Assembly: GCA_040223615.1 (NCBI GenBank)
Contig: JAVKFY010000009.1
Location: 108,053-172,052, forward strand
Origin: JAVKFY01 sp040223615
Lineage (GTDB): Bacteria > Pseudomonadota > Alphaproteobacteria > GCA-2731375
DNA length: 64,000 bases
Reading direction: 5' to 3'
In this document: positions 26,314 to 34,936 of the stretch, piece after piece
Layout of the letters: each line of letters opens with the position of its first letter
Position numbering within the stretch: position 1 is the first letter of the stretch
The notes under the pieces: generated by a model
What the model saw: only the letters and a program-made list of their open reading frames with translations
What the model was told of the DNA's origin: nothing
The model's database searches: none
Made by a program: the position numbers and the translations under genes

Positions 26314-26961
26314 ATGCGACGGGTATGGCGGCGCAGTAGCGTGAACGGCGCCGGCCGCATCGGCCGCATCGGGCTCGTCGGGTGCGCCTGCATCCTCGCC
26401 GTCGGCGTGGTCCTCCTCGGCATCGACCCCGCCGCCGCGCAGACGACGGACCCGGCGCAGACCGGTTCGGCATGGTCGCCCTATCTCGCGGGAGCACTGA
26501 TCGGGCTGCTCTCCATGTTCACCTTCTACTTCTCCAACAGGCCGCTCGGCGCGTCGAGCAGCTATGCCAAAGTCGGAGGGCTGATCGGCCAGAAGCTGTT
26601 TCCGCGTGCGATGGCGAAACTGCCCTACTTCCAAGACAACCCGCCGAAGATCGACTGGGAGGTAATGGTGGTCCTCGGGATCATCATCGGCGCGTTCGTG
26701 GCCGCCTGGAGCGGGGGCGAGCTGACCGGGCGTTGGCTCCAGCCGCTGTGGGAACAGCGTTTCGGCGACACCCCCTGGCTCCGCGGCATTGTCGCTTTTG
26801 CCGGCGGAGTCTTGATGTCTTTTGGCGCGCGGCTCGCGGGCGGGTGTACCAGCGGCCACGGCATAAGCGGCGCGCTGCAGCTTTCCGTGGGCTCGTGGAT
26901 CGCGCTCGCCTGCTTCTTCATCGGCGGCGTGGCTGTCGCCCTGCCGTTTTATAGGCTGTAG
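26314..26961 (+). CDS. YeeE/YedE family membrane protein (first half)
   Basis: A 215-residue YeeE/YedE (DUF395) membrane protein, a family that moves thiosulfate or related sulfur species through the inner membrane. After an N-terminal hydrophobic segment it shows GALIGLLSMFTFYFSN, IIIGAFVAAWS, and the key GARLAGGCTSGHGISGALQL, whose Cys is the conserved thiol of the family, followed by WIALACFFIGGVAVALPF. Length and single Cys motif match the half-size partner type in which two genes make one channel. The start could be the GTG at 26341. The second half follows after 8 bases. Confidence 0.85.
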   Translation: MRRVWRRSSVNGAGRIGRIGLVGCACILAVGVVLLGIDPAAAQTTDPAQTGSAWSPYLAGALIGLLSMFTFYFSNRPLGASSSYAKVGGLIGQKLFPRAMAKLPYFQDNPPKIDWEVMVVLGIIIGAFVAAWSGGELTGRWLQPLWEQRFGDTPWLRGIVAFAGGVLMSFGARLAGGCTSGHGISGALQLSVGSWIALACFFIGGVAVALPFYRL

Positions 26962-26969
26962 GCGAGCAG

Positions 26970-27500
26970 ATGACGGCGAGACAGGCATTTCTGGGGCTGG
27001 TGGCCGGCTTCCTCTTCGGGTTCTTCCTGCAGAAGGGCGGTGTGGCGAAATTCGACGTGCTGATCGGCCAGCTTCTTCTGGAGGATTTCACGGTGGCGAA
27101 GGTGATGCTGTCGGCCGTCCTCGTCGGCATGATCGGCATCTGGTGGATGCACGGTCGAGGGCTGGTCGAGCTGCACATCAAGCCGACGCGATACGGCGCA
27201 AACGTGCTGGGCGGGCTGATATTCGGCGCCGGCTTCGCCCTGGCGGCGTATTGCCCCGGCACCGGAGCGGCCGCCTTAGGGCAGGGAAATTTCGATGCGC
27301 TCGCGGTAATGCTTGGGTTGGTCGCGGGGGCGTTCCTGTTCGCCGCGGCGCCATCCCTCACCGAACGCGTCAGGCGGGTCGGCGACCGCGGAAAGCTGAC
27401 CTGGCCCGAACTGCTCCACTTGCGGCGCCGCTGGTTCATCCCAAGTTTCGCCGCCGTCCTGGTGCTGACACTGATCGGGATCGACAGCTTGCCGGTTTGA
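26970..27500 (+). CDS. YeeE/YedE family membrane protein (second half)
   Basis: A 176-residue partner of the preceding gene. It has FLGLVAGFLFGFFLQKGGVA, VMLSAVLVGMIGIWW, and the conserved Cys motif GAGFALAAYCPGTGAAALGQ, then two more hydrophobic segments. In the full-length TsuA type both Cys motifs are in one chain; here they are split between two adjacent genes. The likely cargo is thiosulfate, sulfite or a persulfide; some YedE homologues are linked to selenium use, which is worth noting given the selenoprotein at 62 kb, but nothing here proves it. Confidence 0.85.
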   Translation: MTARQAFLGLVAGFLFGFFLQKGGVAKFDVLIGQLLLEDFTVAKVMLSAVLVGMIGIWWMHGRGLVELHIKPTRYGANVLGGLIFGAGFALAAYCPGTGAAALGQGNFDALAVMLGLVAGAFLFAAAPSLTERVRRVGDRGKLTWPELLHLRRRWFIPSFAAVLVLTLIGIDSLPV

Positions 27501-27758
27501 GAAGACGCGGCGGATTTCCGGAGGGCTGCCCCCGATCGTCCTGCGGTACCGAGCAGAAGAAATCTCGTGAAATATTGATACATCCATGGTGTGACCCGGC
27601 CCAACTGAACAACGATAATCCAGAGCCCGGTTCGTTCCTGGCCGGCTCCGGGTAGGGTATTGCAGGAGACGTGCCGCCCGGGCTGTGACCTGACGCAAGT
27701 TGATGGCGCCACCAATCTCGGGCATCAAGGCATGGTCGCCCGCGGGGGAGCGAGACAC

Positions 27759-28949
27759 ATGCCGGATATCGTCATCGACCGGGTGCGGCCCTGGGGCGGC
27801 GCGGAAACACGGCTGCTGGTCCGCGACGGACGCTTCTTCGAGGGCGACGCAGCCGATGGCGCCGAGGTGATCGACGGCGCCGGCATGCTGGCGCTGCCGG
27901 GGCTGGTCGACGCGCACTGCCATATCGACAAGACGCTGATCGGGACCGGCTGGCACAGCCATCGCGGCGGGCCGACGGTGGCCGACCGGATCCGCAACGA
28001 GCGCGAGGTCCTGGCGGCGATGGACCTGTCGCCAGCGGTGCAGTCGGCGCGGCTGGTCGACTGGATGGCGGCGCGTGGCACCACGCATTGCCGCACCCAT
28101 GTCGACATCGGGCCCGACATCGGACTGGCGAACTTCAACGGCGTCGCCGAAACCCGTGATCGCGTGGTCGACCGGATGGACATGCAGATCGTCGCCTTTC
28201 CGCAGACCGGGGTGATGCTCCAGCCCGGCACGCTGGAGCTGCTCGACCAGGCTTGCTCGGAAGGCGCCGAGATCGTCGGCGGGCTCGACCCGATCGGTAT
28301 CGACCGCGATCCGGTCGGCCAGCTCGACGGCCTGTTCGCCATTGCCGAACGGCGCGGCGTGGAGATCGACATCCACCTGCACGATCCGGGCGAGGTCGGC
28401 GCTATCACCGTCGACATGGTGCACGAGCGGACCAAGGCACTGGGGCTGAAGGGCGGCGTTGCGCTGAGCCACGCCTTCTGCCTCGGCTCGGTGCCCGAGG
28501 CGCGGCTCGACGACCTGATCGCCAAGCTGATCGACCAGGACATCGCGATCATGACGCACGGGCCGTCGGGCAACACCCCGTTCCCGCCGGTGCGCCGGCT
28601 GCACGACGCCGGCGTGCGCCTGTTCACCGGCTCCGACGGCGTGCGCGATGCCTGGGGGCCGATGAACTCCGGCGACATGCTGGAGCGCACCTTCATCGTC
28701 GCTTACCGGAACGGCTTCCGCCACGACGCCGACCTCGAGCTGTGCCTGCGCATGGCCACCGAGATGAGCGCCGCCATCGTTGGCGCCGACGCCTATGGGC
28801 TGCAATCCGGCTGCCGCGCCGATCTGGTGCTGGTCGACTGCGAGACCGTCGCCGAGGCGGTCGCGGCGCATCCCCGCCGTTCGCTGGTCATGAAGGCCGG
28901 GCGCGTGATCGCCAGGGACGGGGCTTTGCTGCTGCCGCCATCCGGCTGA
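27759..28949 (+). CDS. amidohydrolase (cytosine deaminase-like)
   Basis: 396 residues of the metal-dependent amidohydrolase superfamily, closest in motif pattern to CodA-type deaminases. Metal ligands are seen in LVDAHCHIDKTLIG (HxH near 50), THCRTHVDIGPD, IDIHLHDPGEVG, ALSHAFCLGS and FTGSDGVRDAWGPMNSGD (Asp). The ATG at 27759 is preceded by GGGGGAG at about 8 bases. The downstream CoA ligase and MFS genes suggest a small catabolic operon for an N-containing compound; the substrate is unknown. Confidence 0.85.
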   Translation: MPDIVIDRVRPWGGAETRLLVRDGRFFEGDAADGAEVIDGAGMLALPGLVDAHCHIDKTLIGTGWHSHRGGPTVADRIRNEREVLAAMDLSPAVQSARLVDWMAARGTTHCRTHVDIGPDIGLANFNGVAETRDRVVDRMDMQIVAFPQTGVMLQPGTLELLDQACSEGAEIVGGLDPIGIDRDPVGQLDGLFAIAERRGVEIDIHLHDPGEVGAITVDMVHERTKALGLKGGVALSHAFCLGSVPEARLDDLIAKLIDQDIAIMTHGPSGNTPFPPVRRLHDAGVRLFTGSDGVRDAWGPMNSGDMLERTFIVAYRNGFRHDADLELCLRMATEMSAAIVGADAYGLQSGCRADLVLVDCETVAEAVAAHPRRSLVMKAGRVIARDGALLLPPSG

Positions 28950-28984
28950 CAATGGAGACTACGAAGCCCATTCCCGGAGCCTCC

Positions 28985-30601
28985 ATGAGCCTGTCAGCGG
29001 TACCGGCGCGCGAGACCTGTGTGGCGCGCTATCTGATCGACGCGAATGCCGAAGCGCACGGCGAGCGGCCGTTCCTGGTGTTCGAGGACGGCCGCGCGTT
29101 GAGCTGGCGGCAGGCGCGCGAGCGCATCGTGCGGATCACCGCGGGGCTGGCGCGGCTTGGCGTGCGGCAGGGCGAGCACGTGCTGTCCTGGCTACCGACC
29201 GGCGAGGACTGCATCCTGCTGATGCTGGCATTGAACCACATGGGCGCGGTCTACGTGCCGCTCAACCTGGCCTATCGCGGCCGGCTGCTGCAGCACGCGG
29301 TGAGCCTGTCCGACGCCAACCTGATCGTGGCGCACGCCGACCTGGTGCCGCGCCTGAACGAGGTCGACCTGGCGGCGCTGGACCGGATCGTGGTGCTGGG
29401 CGGCGAGGCACAGGCGCCGGCCGGCCTGGAACGCCATGGGCCGGAGGCGCTGTCGCCGGACCACGCTCCGCCGCCCGAACTGACGCGGCCGATCGAACCT
29501 TGGGACACGCAGACGGTGATCTTCACGTCGGGCACCACCGGGCCGTCGAAGGCGGTGCTGTCGTCCTACTGCCAGGGCTGGTCGATGATGGGGCCGGAGG
29601 CGTGGCCGTTCATCACCGGCGCGGACCGCTATTTCATGACCATGCCGATGTTCCATGTCGGCGGCACCGGCCTGATCAACTGCATGCTCTATCGCGCCGC
29701 GTCGATCGCCGTGGTGGCGAGCTTCGATACCGAGAGTTTCTGGCCGGCGATCAAGCGGACGCAGGCGACCGTGGTGTTCCTGCTCGGCGCGATGGCGAGC
29801 TTCCTGTGGAAGCGTCCGCCCGGTCCGGAGGACCGCGACCACGGCCTCAAGCTCATCTTCATGGTGCCACTGGTCGACGACGTGCCGGCCTTCGCGGAAC
29901 GCTTCGGCGTCGACGTGCGAACCGTGTTCAACATGACCGAGGTCAACAACCCGATCGTGTCCGATCCGCAGCCGCGAGGGCGCGGCTTCTGCGGCAAGGT
30001 CCGGCCAGGCACCGAGGCACGGCTGGTCGACGGCAACGACCTGGAGGTGCCGCACGGCGAGGTCGGCGAGATGATCTTGCGCACCGCCCGGCCCTGGGCG
30101 TTGAACCACGGCTACCACAACAACCCCGAGGCGACGGCGCGTGCATGGCGCAATGGCTGGTTCCACACCGGCGATGCCTTCCGGGAGGACGCCGACGGCA
30201 ACTACTACTACGTCGACCGGGTGAAAGACGCGATCCGCCGACGTGGCGAGAACATCTCGTCGTATGAGGTCGAGATCGAGCTGCTGAGCCACCCGGCGGT
30301 GCGCGAGGCGGCAGCCGTCGCGGTGCCGGCGGAACACGGCGAGGACGAGGTGATGGCGGTGCTGTCGCTGCTGCCCGATAGCGAGCTCGACCCGGCCGAC
30401 CTGATCGAGTTCCTGCGCTCGCGCCTGGCGCACTTCATGATCCCGCGTTACGTGCGGATCATGCCCGACCTGCCGAAGACGCCGACGCAGAAGGCGGAAA
30501 AGCATCGGCTGCGCGACTCCGGCGTCACCGAGGACACGTGGGACCGCGAGGCCGCCGGCATCAAGGTCCGGCGCGAGCGGATCGGCGAAGCTTCCACCTG
30601 A
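28985..30601 (+). CDS. AMP-binding acyl-CoA synthetase (CaiC-like)
   Basis: A 538-residue ANL-superfamily ligase, most like crotonobetaine/carnitine-CoA ligase. The P-loop reads IFTSGTTGPSKAVLSSY near residue 178; motif A8 region has GWFHTGDAF and YYYVDRVKDAIRRRGENISS (about 405-425), and the C-terminal adenylating Lys lies in PKTPTQKAEKHRLR. An upstream in-frame ATG at 28952 would add 11 residues. It lies 35 bases after the amidohydrolase and 30 bases before the MFS gene, so all three are probably one transcript. The acid activated is not known. Confidence 0.9.
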   Translation: MSLSAVPARETCVARYLIDANAEAHGERPFLVFEDGRALSWRQARERIVRITAGLARLGVRQGEHVLSWLPTGEDCILLMLALNHMGAVYVPLNLAYRGRLLQHAVSLSDANLIVAHADLVPRLNEVDLAALDRIVVLGGEAQAPAGLERHGPEALSPDHAPPPELTRPIEPWDTQTVIFTSGTTGPSKAVLSSYCQGWSMMGPEAWPFITGADRYFMTMPMFHVGGTGLINCMLYRAASIAVVASFDTESFWPAIKRTQATVVFLLGAMASFLWKRPPGPEDRDHGLKLIFMVPLVDDVPAFAERFGVDVRTVFNMTEVNNPIVSDPQPRGRGFCGKVRPGTEARLVDGNDLEVPHGEVGEMILRTARPWALNHGYHNNPEATARAWRNGWFHTGDAFREDADGNYYYVDRVKDAIRRRGENISSYEVEIELLSHPAVREAAAVAVPAEHGEDEVMAVLSLLPDSELDPADLIEFLRSRLAHFMIPRYVRIMPDLPKTPTQKAEKHRLRDSGVTEDTWDREAAGIKVRRERIGEAST

Positions 30602-30631
30602 TCCGCCGTCGAACTCTGTATAAGGGGCCAC

Positions 30632-31831
30632 ATGCTCCGATCCTATCTGACGCTGCTGCGCGACGAACCGCGCGTGCTGCTGTTCGGCGCGGCGTGCGCG
30701 TTCCTGTCGAGCCCCGGCCAGACCTTCTTCATCTCACAGTTCAACGTCGCGGTCGGGCGCGACCTCGGGCTGCAGGCCAGCGAGCTCGGCGCGACCTATC
30801 TGGTCGGCACGCTGGGCGCGGCCGTGCTGCTACCGTTCGTCGGCCACTGGATCGACCGTATCGACCTGGCTCGCTACACCGCGCTGGTGATGGCGGCGCT
30901 GGGCGTGGCCTGCGCCGTGAAAGCCAGCGCCACCGGGGTGATCGGACTGGCGCTGGCCTGGCTGCTGCTGCGGCTGTGCGGTCAGGGGCTGATGACCCAT
31001 ATCGCGGTGACCTCCATCGCGCGCTATTTCGAGGCGACGCGCGGACGGGCGCTATCGCTGGTGGCGCTGGGCTTCGCGCTGGCGCAGGGCGTGCTGCCGG
31101 CGCTCGCGGTGATGTTGATCGCGGTCGCCGGCTGGCGCGCGGGCTACGCCATCACCGGTGCGGTAGTGGCCTTGGTGGCCGCGCCGGTACTGGTCTGGCT
31201 GATCCGGCGCCAGACTGCGTTCCGGCGCGCACCGGCCAGCGTCGCCGGCGAGCGGCCGCGCGCGTGGTCGGGCATGCTGATCGTCGCGCGCACGCGGTTC
31301 TTCTGGCTGGCGCTGCCGATCCTGCTGTACATGCCGTTCACCTCCACCGCGCTGGTGTTCCACATCCAGGCGATTGCCGCGATCAAGAGCTGGACGCCCG
31401 AACAGGTCGCCGCCGGCTTCGCCGGCTACGCCGTGGCGCACGCGGTGAGCCTGCCGCTGGCCGGCATCCTGGTCGACCGATTCGGCAGCCGGGTGCTGAT
31501 GTCGACGATGAACCTGCCGCTGCTCGCCGGCATCGGGGCGCTTGGCGGGTTCGACGACGTGGCGGCACTGATCGCCCTGCTGGCGCTGATGGGCCTGTCG
31601 TCGGGCATCGTGCAGACCGCCGGCTCGGCGGTATGGGCCGAGGTCTACGGTATCGCGCAGCTCGGCACGATCCGCAGTTTCGCGGTGATGTTGATGGTCG
31701 CCGGCACGGCGCTGGGCCCGGCCACGGTCGGCCTGATGCTCGACAGCGGGCTGGCGATCAGTGCCATCGCCATCATCCTGATCGGTCTTGGCCTCGTCGG
31801 CTCGGCGCTGGTCGCCACCGTGGCGCGCTAG
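30632..31831 (+). CDS. MFS transporter
   Basis: A 399-residue MFS protein with about twelve membrane segments, in two halves. The first half has SSPGQTFFISQFNVAVGRDLGL and GHWIDRIDLARYTALV (loop 2-3 motif), the second GILVDRFGSRVLMSTMNLPL. This resembles the oxalate/formate- or monocarboxylate-type MFS group. The position downstream of a CoA ligase suggests uptake of the same substrate. The 3' end overlaps the convergent DksA-type gene by 4 bases. Confidence 0.88.
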   Translation: MLRSYLTLLRDEPRVLLFGAACAFLSSPGQTFFISQFNVAVGRDLGLQASELGATYLVGTLGAAVLLPFVGHWIDRIDLARYTALVMAALGVACAVKASATGVIGLALAWLLLRLCGQGLMTHIAVTSIARYFEATRGRALSLVALGFALAQGVLPALAVMLIAVAGWRAGYAITGAVVALVAAPVLVWLIRRQTAFRRAPASVAGERPRAWSGMLIVARTRFFWLALPILLYMPFTSTALVFHIQAIAAIKSWTPEQVAAGFAGYAVAHAVSLPLAGILVDRFGSRVLMSTMNLPLLAGIGALGGFDDVAALIALLALMGLSSGIVQTAGSAVWAEVYGIAQLGTIRSFAVMLMVAGTALGPATVGLMLDSGLAISAIAIILIGLGLVGSALVATVAR

Positions 31832-32154
31832 CGGCCGGCGCAATCGACGCAAGCGGCGACGGCCGGATCGAACTCCAGGCGCCCGGGCGCGATCTCCTCG
31901 CCGCAGGTCACGCAATAGCCGTACTCGCCCTCGTCGACGCGCCTCAGCGCCGCCTTCACCCGGCCGATCTCGGCGACACGGCGGCGCTCGCCGGCCGCGG
32001 CCATGGCCTGAACCTGGATCGCGTCCATGCGCGACAGCCGGCCGACCGCGGCCTGGTCGAGCGTCACCGGCTTGCGCTCGGCGGCGGTCGCCTGTGAGGC
32101 GGCCTCCAGTTCGGCCAGCCGCGCCAGCAGGATATCCTTGGCGTTCTCATCCAT
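31828..32154 (-). CDS. TraR/DksA family C4 zinc-finger protein
   Basis: A 108-residue TraR/DksA-type protein. A long helical N-terminus is followed by the zinc finger YCVTCGEEIAPGRLEFDPAVAACVDCAGR (positions about 80-108), where all four Cys are intact. It is shorter than DksA proper (about 150) and has the DEGEYGYC lead-in of the alphaproteobacterial short type. Such proteins bind the RNA polymerase secondary channel, but this one's targets are unknown. It lies next to the PD40 gene on the same strand. Confidence 0.85.
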   Translation of the reverse strand: MDENAKDILLARLAELEAASQATAAERKPVTLDQAAVGRLSRMDAIQVQAMAAAGERRRVAEIGRVKAALRRVDEGEYGYCVTCGEEIAPGRLEFDPAVAACVDCAGR

Positions 32155-32163
32155 CGGTTGAGC

Positions 32164-33141
32164 CTAGCACGTCGGCGCGTCGATGGTGGCCGGCAGCTGG
32201 CCGAGCGCCTGGCGCGAGTCGAAGGCGAGCCAGCCCTCGCCGGCGTCCCAGGTCCCGTGCGAACAGTCCTCGACCCCCGGCAGCGCCAGCGGTTCCACGC
32301 CGCCGTCCGCCGTGTCGATCAACCACAACGCCGGACGCGGCGCGCCGGCCTTGCGCGCGTGCACCAGCAAGGCGCGGCCGTCGGCCGCCCAGTACGGCCC
32401 GTGCACCCAGTCGAACGTGGCGTTCACCTTGACCGCCAACGGCGTCGCCGCCGGCCAAGACAGCATCGCGAGAACGTGCCGGCCGTCGGCGTCGGCGGTG
32501 AAGTAGGCGATGCGCGTGCTGTCGGGCGAGATCGCCGGCCGGTAGTCGAATGCTACCCCGTGGCTGAGCTGGCGCAGGCCGCCATCGGCGACGTCCAAGG
32601 CCCATAGGTTCAGCCGTCCGCCACGGCTGGAGACGAAGATTACCGCCGCGCCGTCGGGCGTCACCGCCGGCCGCTCATCGACGACGTCGCCGCGCGTTAG
32701 CGGCTGGCGCGCGCCGCTGGCCGGGTCGATGCGGAACAGGTTGGCGGCCGGCCGGTCCGGGTCGAACTGCCGCGCCGGCTGCCAGTCGGTCGCGTCGGAA
32801 ACGCCGGCGGTGGAGAAGCAGACCAGACTGCGGCCGTCGGGCCACCAACAGGGATGGCCGGTCAGGCCGGATGCCAGGCTGATCGGCCGGCAACGCCGGG
32901 TGGCGATGTCGGCGACCCAGAGCTGGTGGCCGGGCGTCGCCGGATGCGCGCCCCAGAACGCGACGCGGGTGCCGGCCGGATCGATCATCGCCTGCGCGTA
33001 GTCGCCGACCGGCGACAGACGCCGTAGGCTGCCGGCGACGCCGCGCCGGCCCTGCAGGCGCATCGCGTAAACCTGGCAGTCGTCCAACGTCGCGCCGCGA
33101 GGGCGGAACAAGCCGGCCAGCCGCGCGCGCAGTCCGGCCAT
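32164..33141 (-). CDS. TolB-like PD40 repeat protein
   Basis: 325 residues, beta-propeller-like. Several WD40-like PD40 repeats can be read: DPAGTRVAFWGAHP, WWPDGRSLVCFST, TPDGAAVIFVSSRGGRLNLW, SPDSTRIAYFTADADGR and WAADGRALLVHAR. The pattern PDG/PDS followed by xxF(V/A) is that of TolB and prolyl oligopeptidase N-terminal propellers. No signal peptide and no catalytic peptidase domain are visible, so it is a stand-alone propeller. Function unknown. It follows the sulfotransferase gene on the same strand by 23 bases. Confidence 0.75.
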   Translation of the reverse strand: MAGLRARLAGLFRPRGATLDDCQVYAMRLQGRRGVAGSLRRLSPVGDYAQAMIDPAGTRVAFWGAHPATPGHQLWVADIATRRCRPISLASGLTGHPCWWPDGRSLVCFSTAGVSDATDWQPARQFDPDRPAANLFRIDPASGARQPLTRGDVVDERPAVTPDGAAVIFVSSRGGRLNLWALDVADGGLRQLSHGVAFDYRPAISPDSTRIAYFTADADGRHVLAMLSWPAATPLAVKVNATFDWVHGPYWAADGRALLVHARKAGAPRPALWLIDTADGGVEPLALPGVEDCSHGTWDAGEGWLAFDSRQALGQLPATIDAPTC

Positions 33142-33164
33142 GGCGCTACCGCGCGCGGCGGCGC

Positions 33165-34067
33165 TCAGGTGCCGCCATCAAGCGTCGTCCACTCCGGGAA
33201 GCGGCGGCCCAGCAACGCCGCCAGTTCATCGGCCTGCTGGCGCTGGATGGTGCGCAGATAGTCCACGGCCTCGGTGCGGTCGACCGCGACCCGCTCCACC
33301 GGCTTCTCCGACAGGCGTCGGGCCGACTGGCGCAGGCCCTGCGGCACCAGCGGGCCGACCGCGTTCCACAGGCCCGAGTGCCGGAATCGGTGCAGCAGGC
33401 CCTTGCCGCGCACCTGCTGCAGCACCTCCGGCGCCTCGTTGGCGCGCTCGGCCAGGTTCGGCGGCACGAAGTCGGCATCGACACCGAGCCAGGCGAATAC
33501 GTCGGACATGGTCGCCTCCGGCCGGTCGCGCAGCGCCTCGGTGGTGATGAACTTCACCCGCTGTTCCGGGAACCGCGCCAGCCAGGCCTTGAGCTGCATG
33601 GCGTAGTCGCTGGTCTCGGTGTAGTCCGGCTCCTCGCGGATCGCGCTCAGCATGTCGCGGCGTTCCTCGAAGAACCGCACCATGTACCAGTAGTGGCTGA
33701 TCGTGCGCTCGACCGGATCGCGCGCAATGAACAGGATGCGCGCGTCCGGGCTGAAGTCAGCGACGCGTTCGGGCACGCCCTGCACCCGGTTGAGGCGGGC
33801 GTAGTTGGCGCTGGCCTCGCCGATCACCGGGCAGTCGCCGGCGCCGGCGAACAGGTCGAGATAGTTCTGCTCGCCGCGCCAGAAGCCGAGCTTCTCGACG
33901 CCGGGCAGGACGTCGAGCAACTGCTCGCGTTCCAGGAAGTAGGTCGGCTCCTTCGGATTCTCGGTCATGAAGATCTGCGGATGGCGCACCAGGTATCGGT
34001 GCAGCGACGTGGTGCCCGATTTCATCGAGCCCACGACGAAGAAATTCGGTCTTGGTGCCGCGCTCAT
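33165..34067 (-). CDS. sulfotransferase family protein
   Basis: A 300-residue PAPS-dependent sulfotransferase. The 5'-phosphosulfate loop is FFVVGSMKSGTTSLHRYLV near residue 9 and the 3'-phosphate motif is FIARDPVERTISHYWYM near 111, with Arg and Ser in place. The acceptor is not evident. It is upstream of the PD40 gene and divergent from the alpha/beta hydrolase at 34232 (164 bases between). A second, shorter sulfotransferase-like gene is at 37905-38672. Confidence 0.88.
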   Translation of the reverse strand: MSAAPRPNFFVVGSMKSGTTSLHRYLVRHPQIFMTENPKEPTYFLEREQLLDVLPGVEKLGFWRGEQNYLDLFAGAGDCPVIGEASANYARLNRVQGVPERVADFSPDARILFIARDPVERTISHYWYMVRFFEERRDMLSAIREEPDYTETSDYAMQLKAWLARFPEQRVKFITTEALRDRPEATMSDVFAWLGVDADFVPPNLAERANEAPEVLQQVRGKGLLHRFRHSGLWNAVGPLVPQGLRQSARRLSEKPVERVAVDRTEAVDYLRTIQRQQADELAALLGRRFPEWTTLDGGT

Positions 34068-34231
34068 CTCTGGTCCCCGAACCGACTACGGCCGACAGCG
34101 CCCAAGATAGGCGTGCGTCCCGGGCAAGGGAAGCGCGCGCCGGTGGCGCCAGGGACGCAGCCTGACCGGGAAACCCTAAGCCGGCGTTGACGGCATGCTA
34201 TCGTCGCCGGGCGCGAACCGTGGAGACGACG

Positions 34232-34936
34232 ATGGCGACCTTCGTACTGGTGCACGGCGCCTGGCATGGCGGCTGGTGCTACAAGCGGGTGGCGGCGCGG
34301 CTGCGTGGCGAGGGACACGAGGTGTTCTGTCCAACGCTCAGCGGCATCGCCGACCGCTCGCACCTGCTGAACCCGGAGATCGGCCTGTCGACCCACGTCG
34401 CCGACATCGCCAACCTGATCAGGTGGGAGGAGCTGGAGGACGTGATCCTGGCCGGCCATTCCTACGGCGGCATGGTGGTCACCGGGGCGGCCGACGCGGT
34501 ACCTGAGCGGATCAAGGCGCTGGTCTACATCGACGCCTTCGTGCCGCAGAACGGCCAGGCGACGTTCGATTTCATGCTGCCGGAGCGCAAGACCGGCTAC
34601 ATTGCCAGCGTCGAGCGCAACGGCGGCTACATGGAGCCGGTGCCGGCCGCGGCCTTCGACGTCAACCCGGCCGACCAGGCCTGGGTGAACGCCCAATGCA
34701 CCCTGCACCCGATTGCCTGCTTCCTCGAAAAACTCAGCCTGTCGGGCGCCGTCGACCGGATCACCGAGCGGCACTATCACGTCGCGGAGGGCTGGGGACC
34801 GAGCGCCTTCCCGGGCATCGCCGACAGCCTGCGCGGCAAGCCGGGCTGGACCGTCAAGGGGTTCGACTGTGGCCACGACATCATGGTCGACATGCCCGAC
34901 GAACTAACCGCCGCGCTACTCGACGTCGCCGGCTGA
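34232..34936 (+). CDS. alpha/beta hydrolase
   Basis: 234 residues, alpha/beta hydrolase fold. It begins FVLVHGAWHGGWCYKRVAARL (HG oxyanion region), has the nucleophile elbow LAGHSYGGMVV near residue 75, the acid around YIDAFVPQNGQ, and the catalytic His in DCGHDIMVDMPDEL near the end. The sequence resembles plant-type esterase/salicylate-esterase-like proteins found widely in soil and marine bacteria. The substrate is unknown. Its 3' end overlaps the convergent LysR gene by 21 bases. Confidence 0.87.
   Translation: MATFVLVHGAWHGGWCYKRVAARLRGEGHEVFCPTLSGIADRSHLLNPEIGLSTHVADIANLIRWEELEDVILAGHSYGGMVVTGAADAVPERIKALVYIDAFVPQNGQATFDFMLPERKTGYIASVERNGGYMEPVPAAAFDVNPADQAWVNAQCTLHPIACFLEKLSLSGAVDRITERHYHVAEGWGPSAFPGIADSLRGKPGWTVKGFDCGHDIMVDMPDELTAALLDVAG

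Noticed and set aside
25977..26423. 148-codon minus-strand frame after the tRNA
   Set aside because: No recognisable domain, poor codon bias, and overlap with the YeeE/YedE start. Kept as intergenic.
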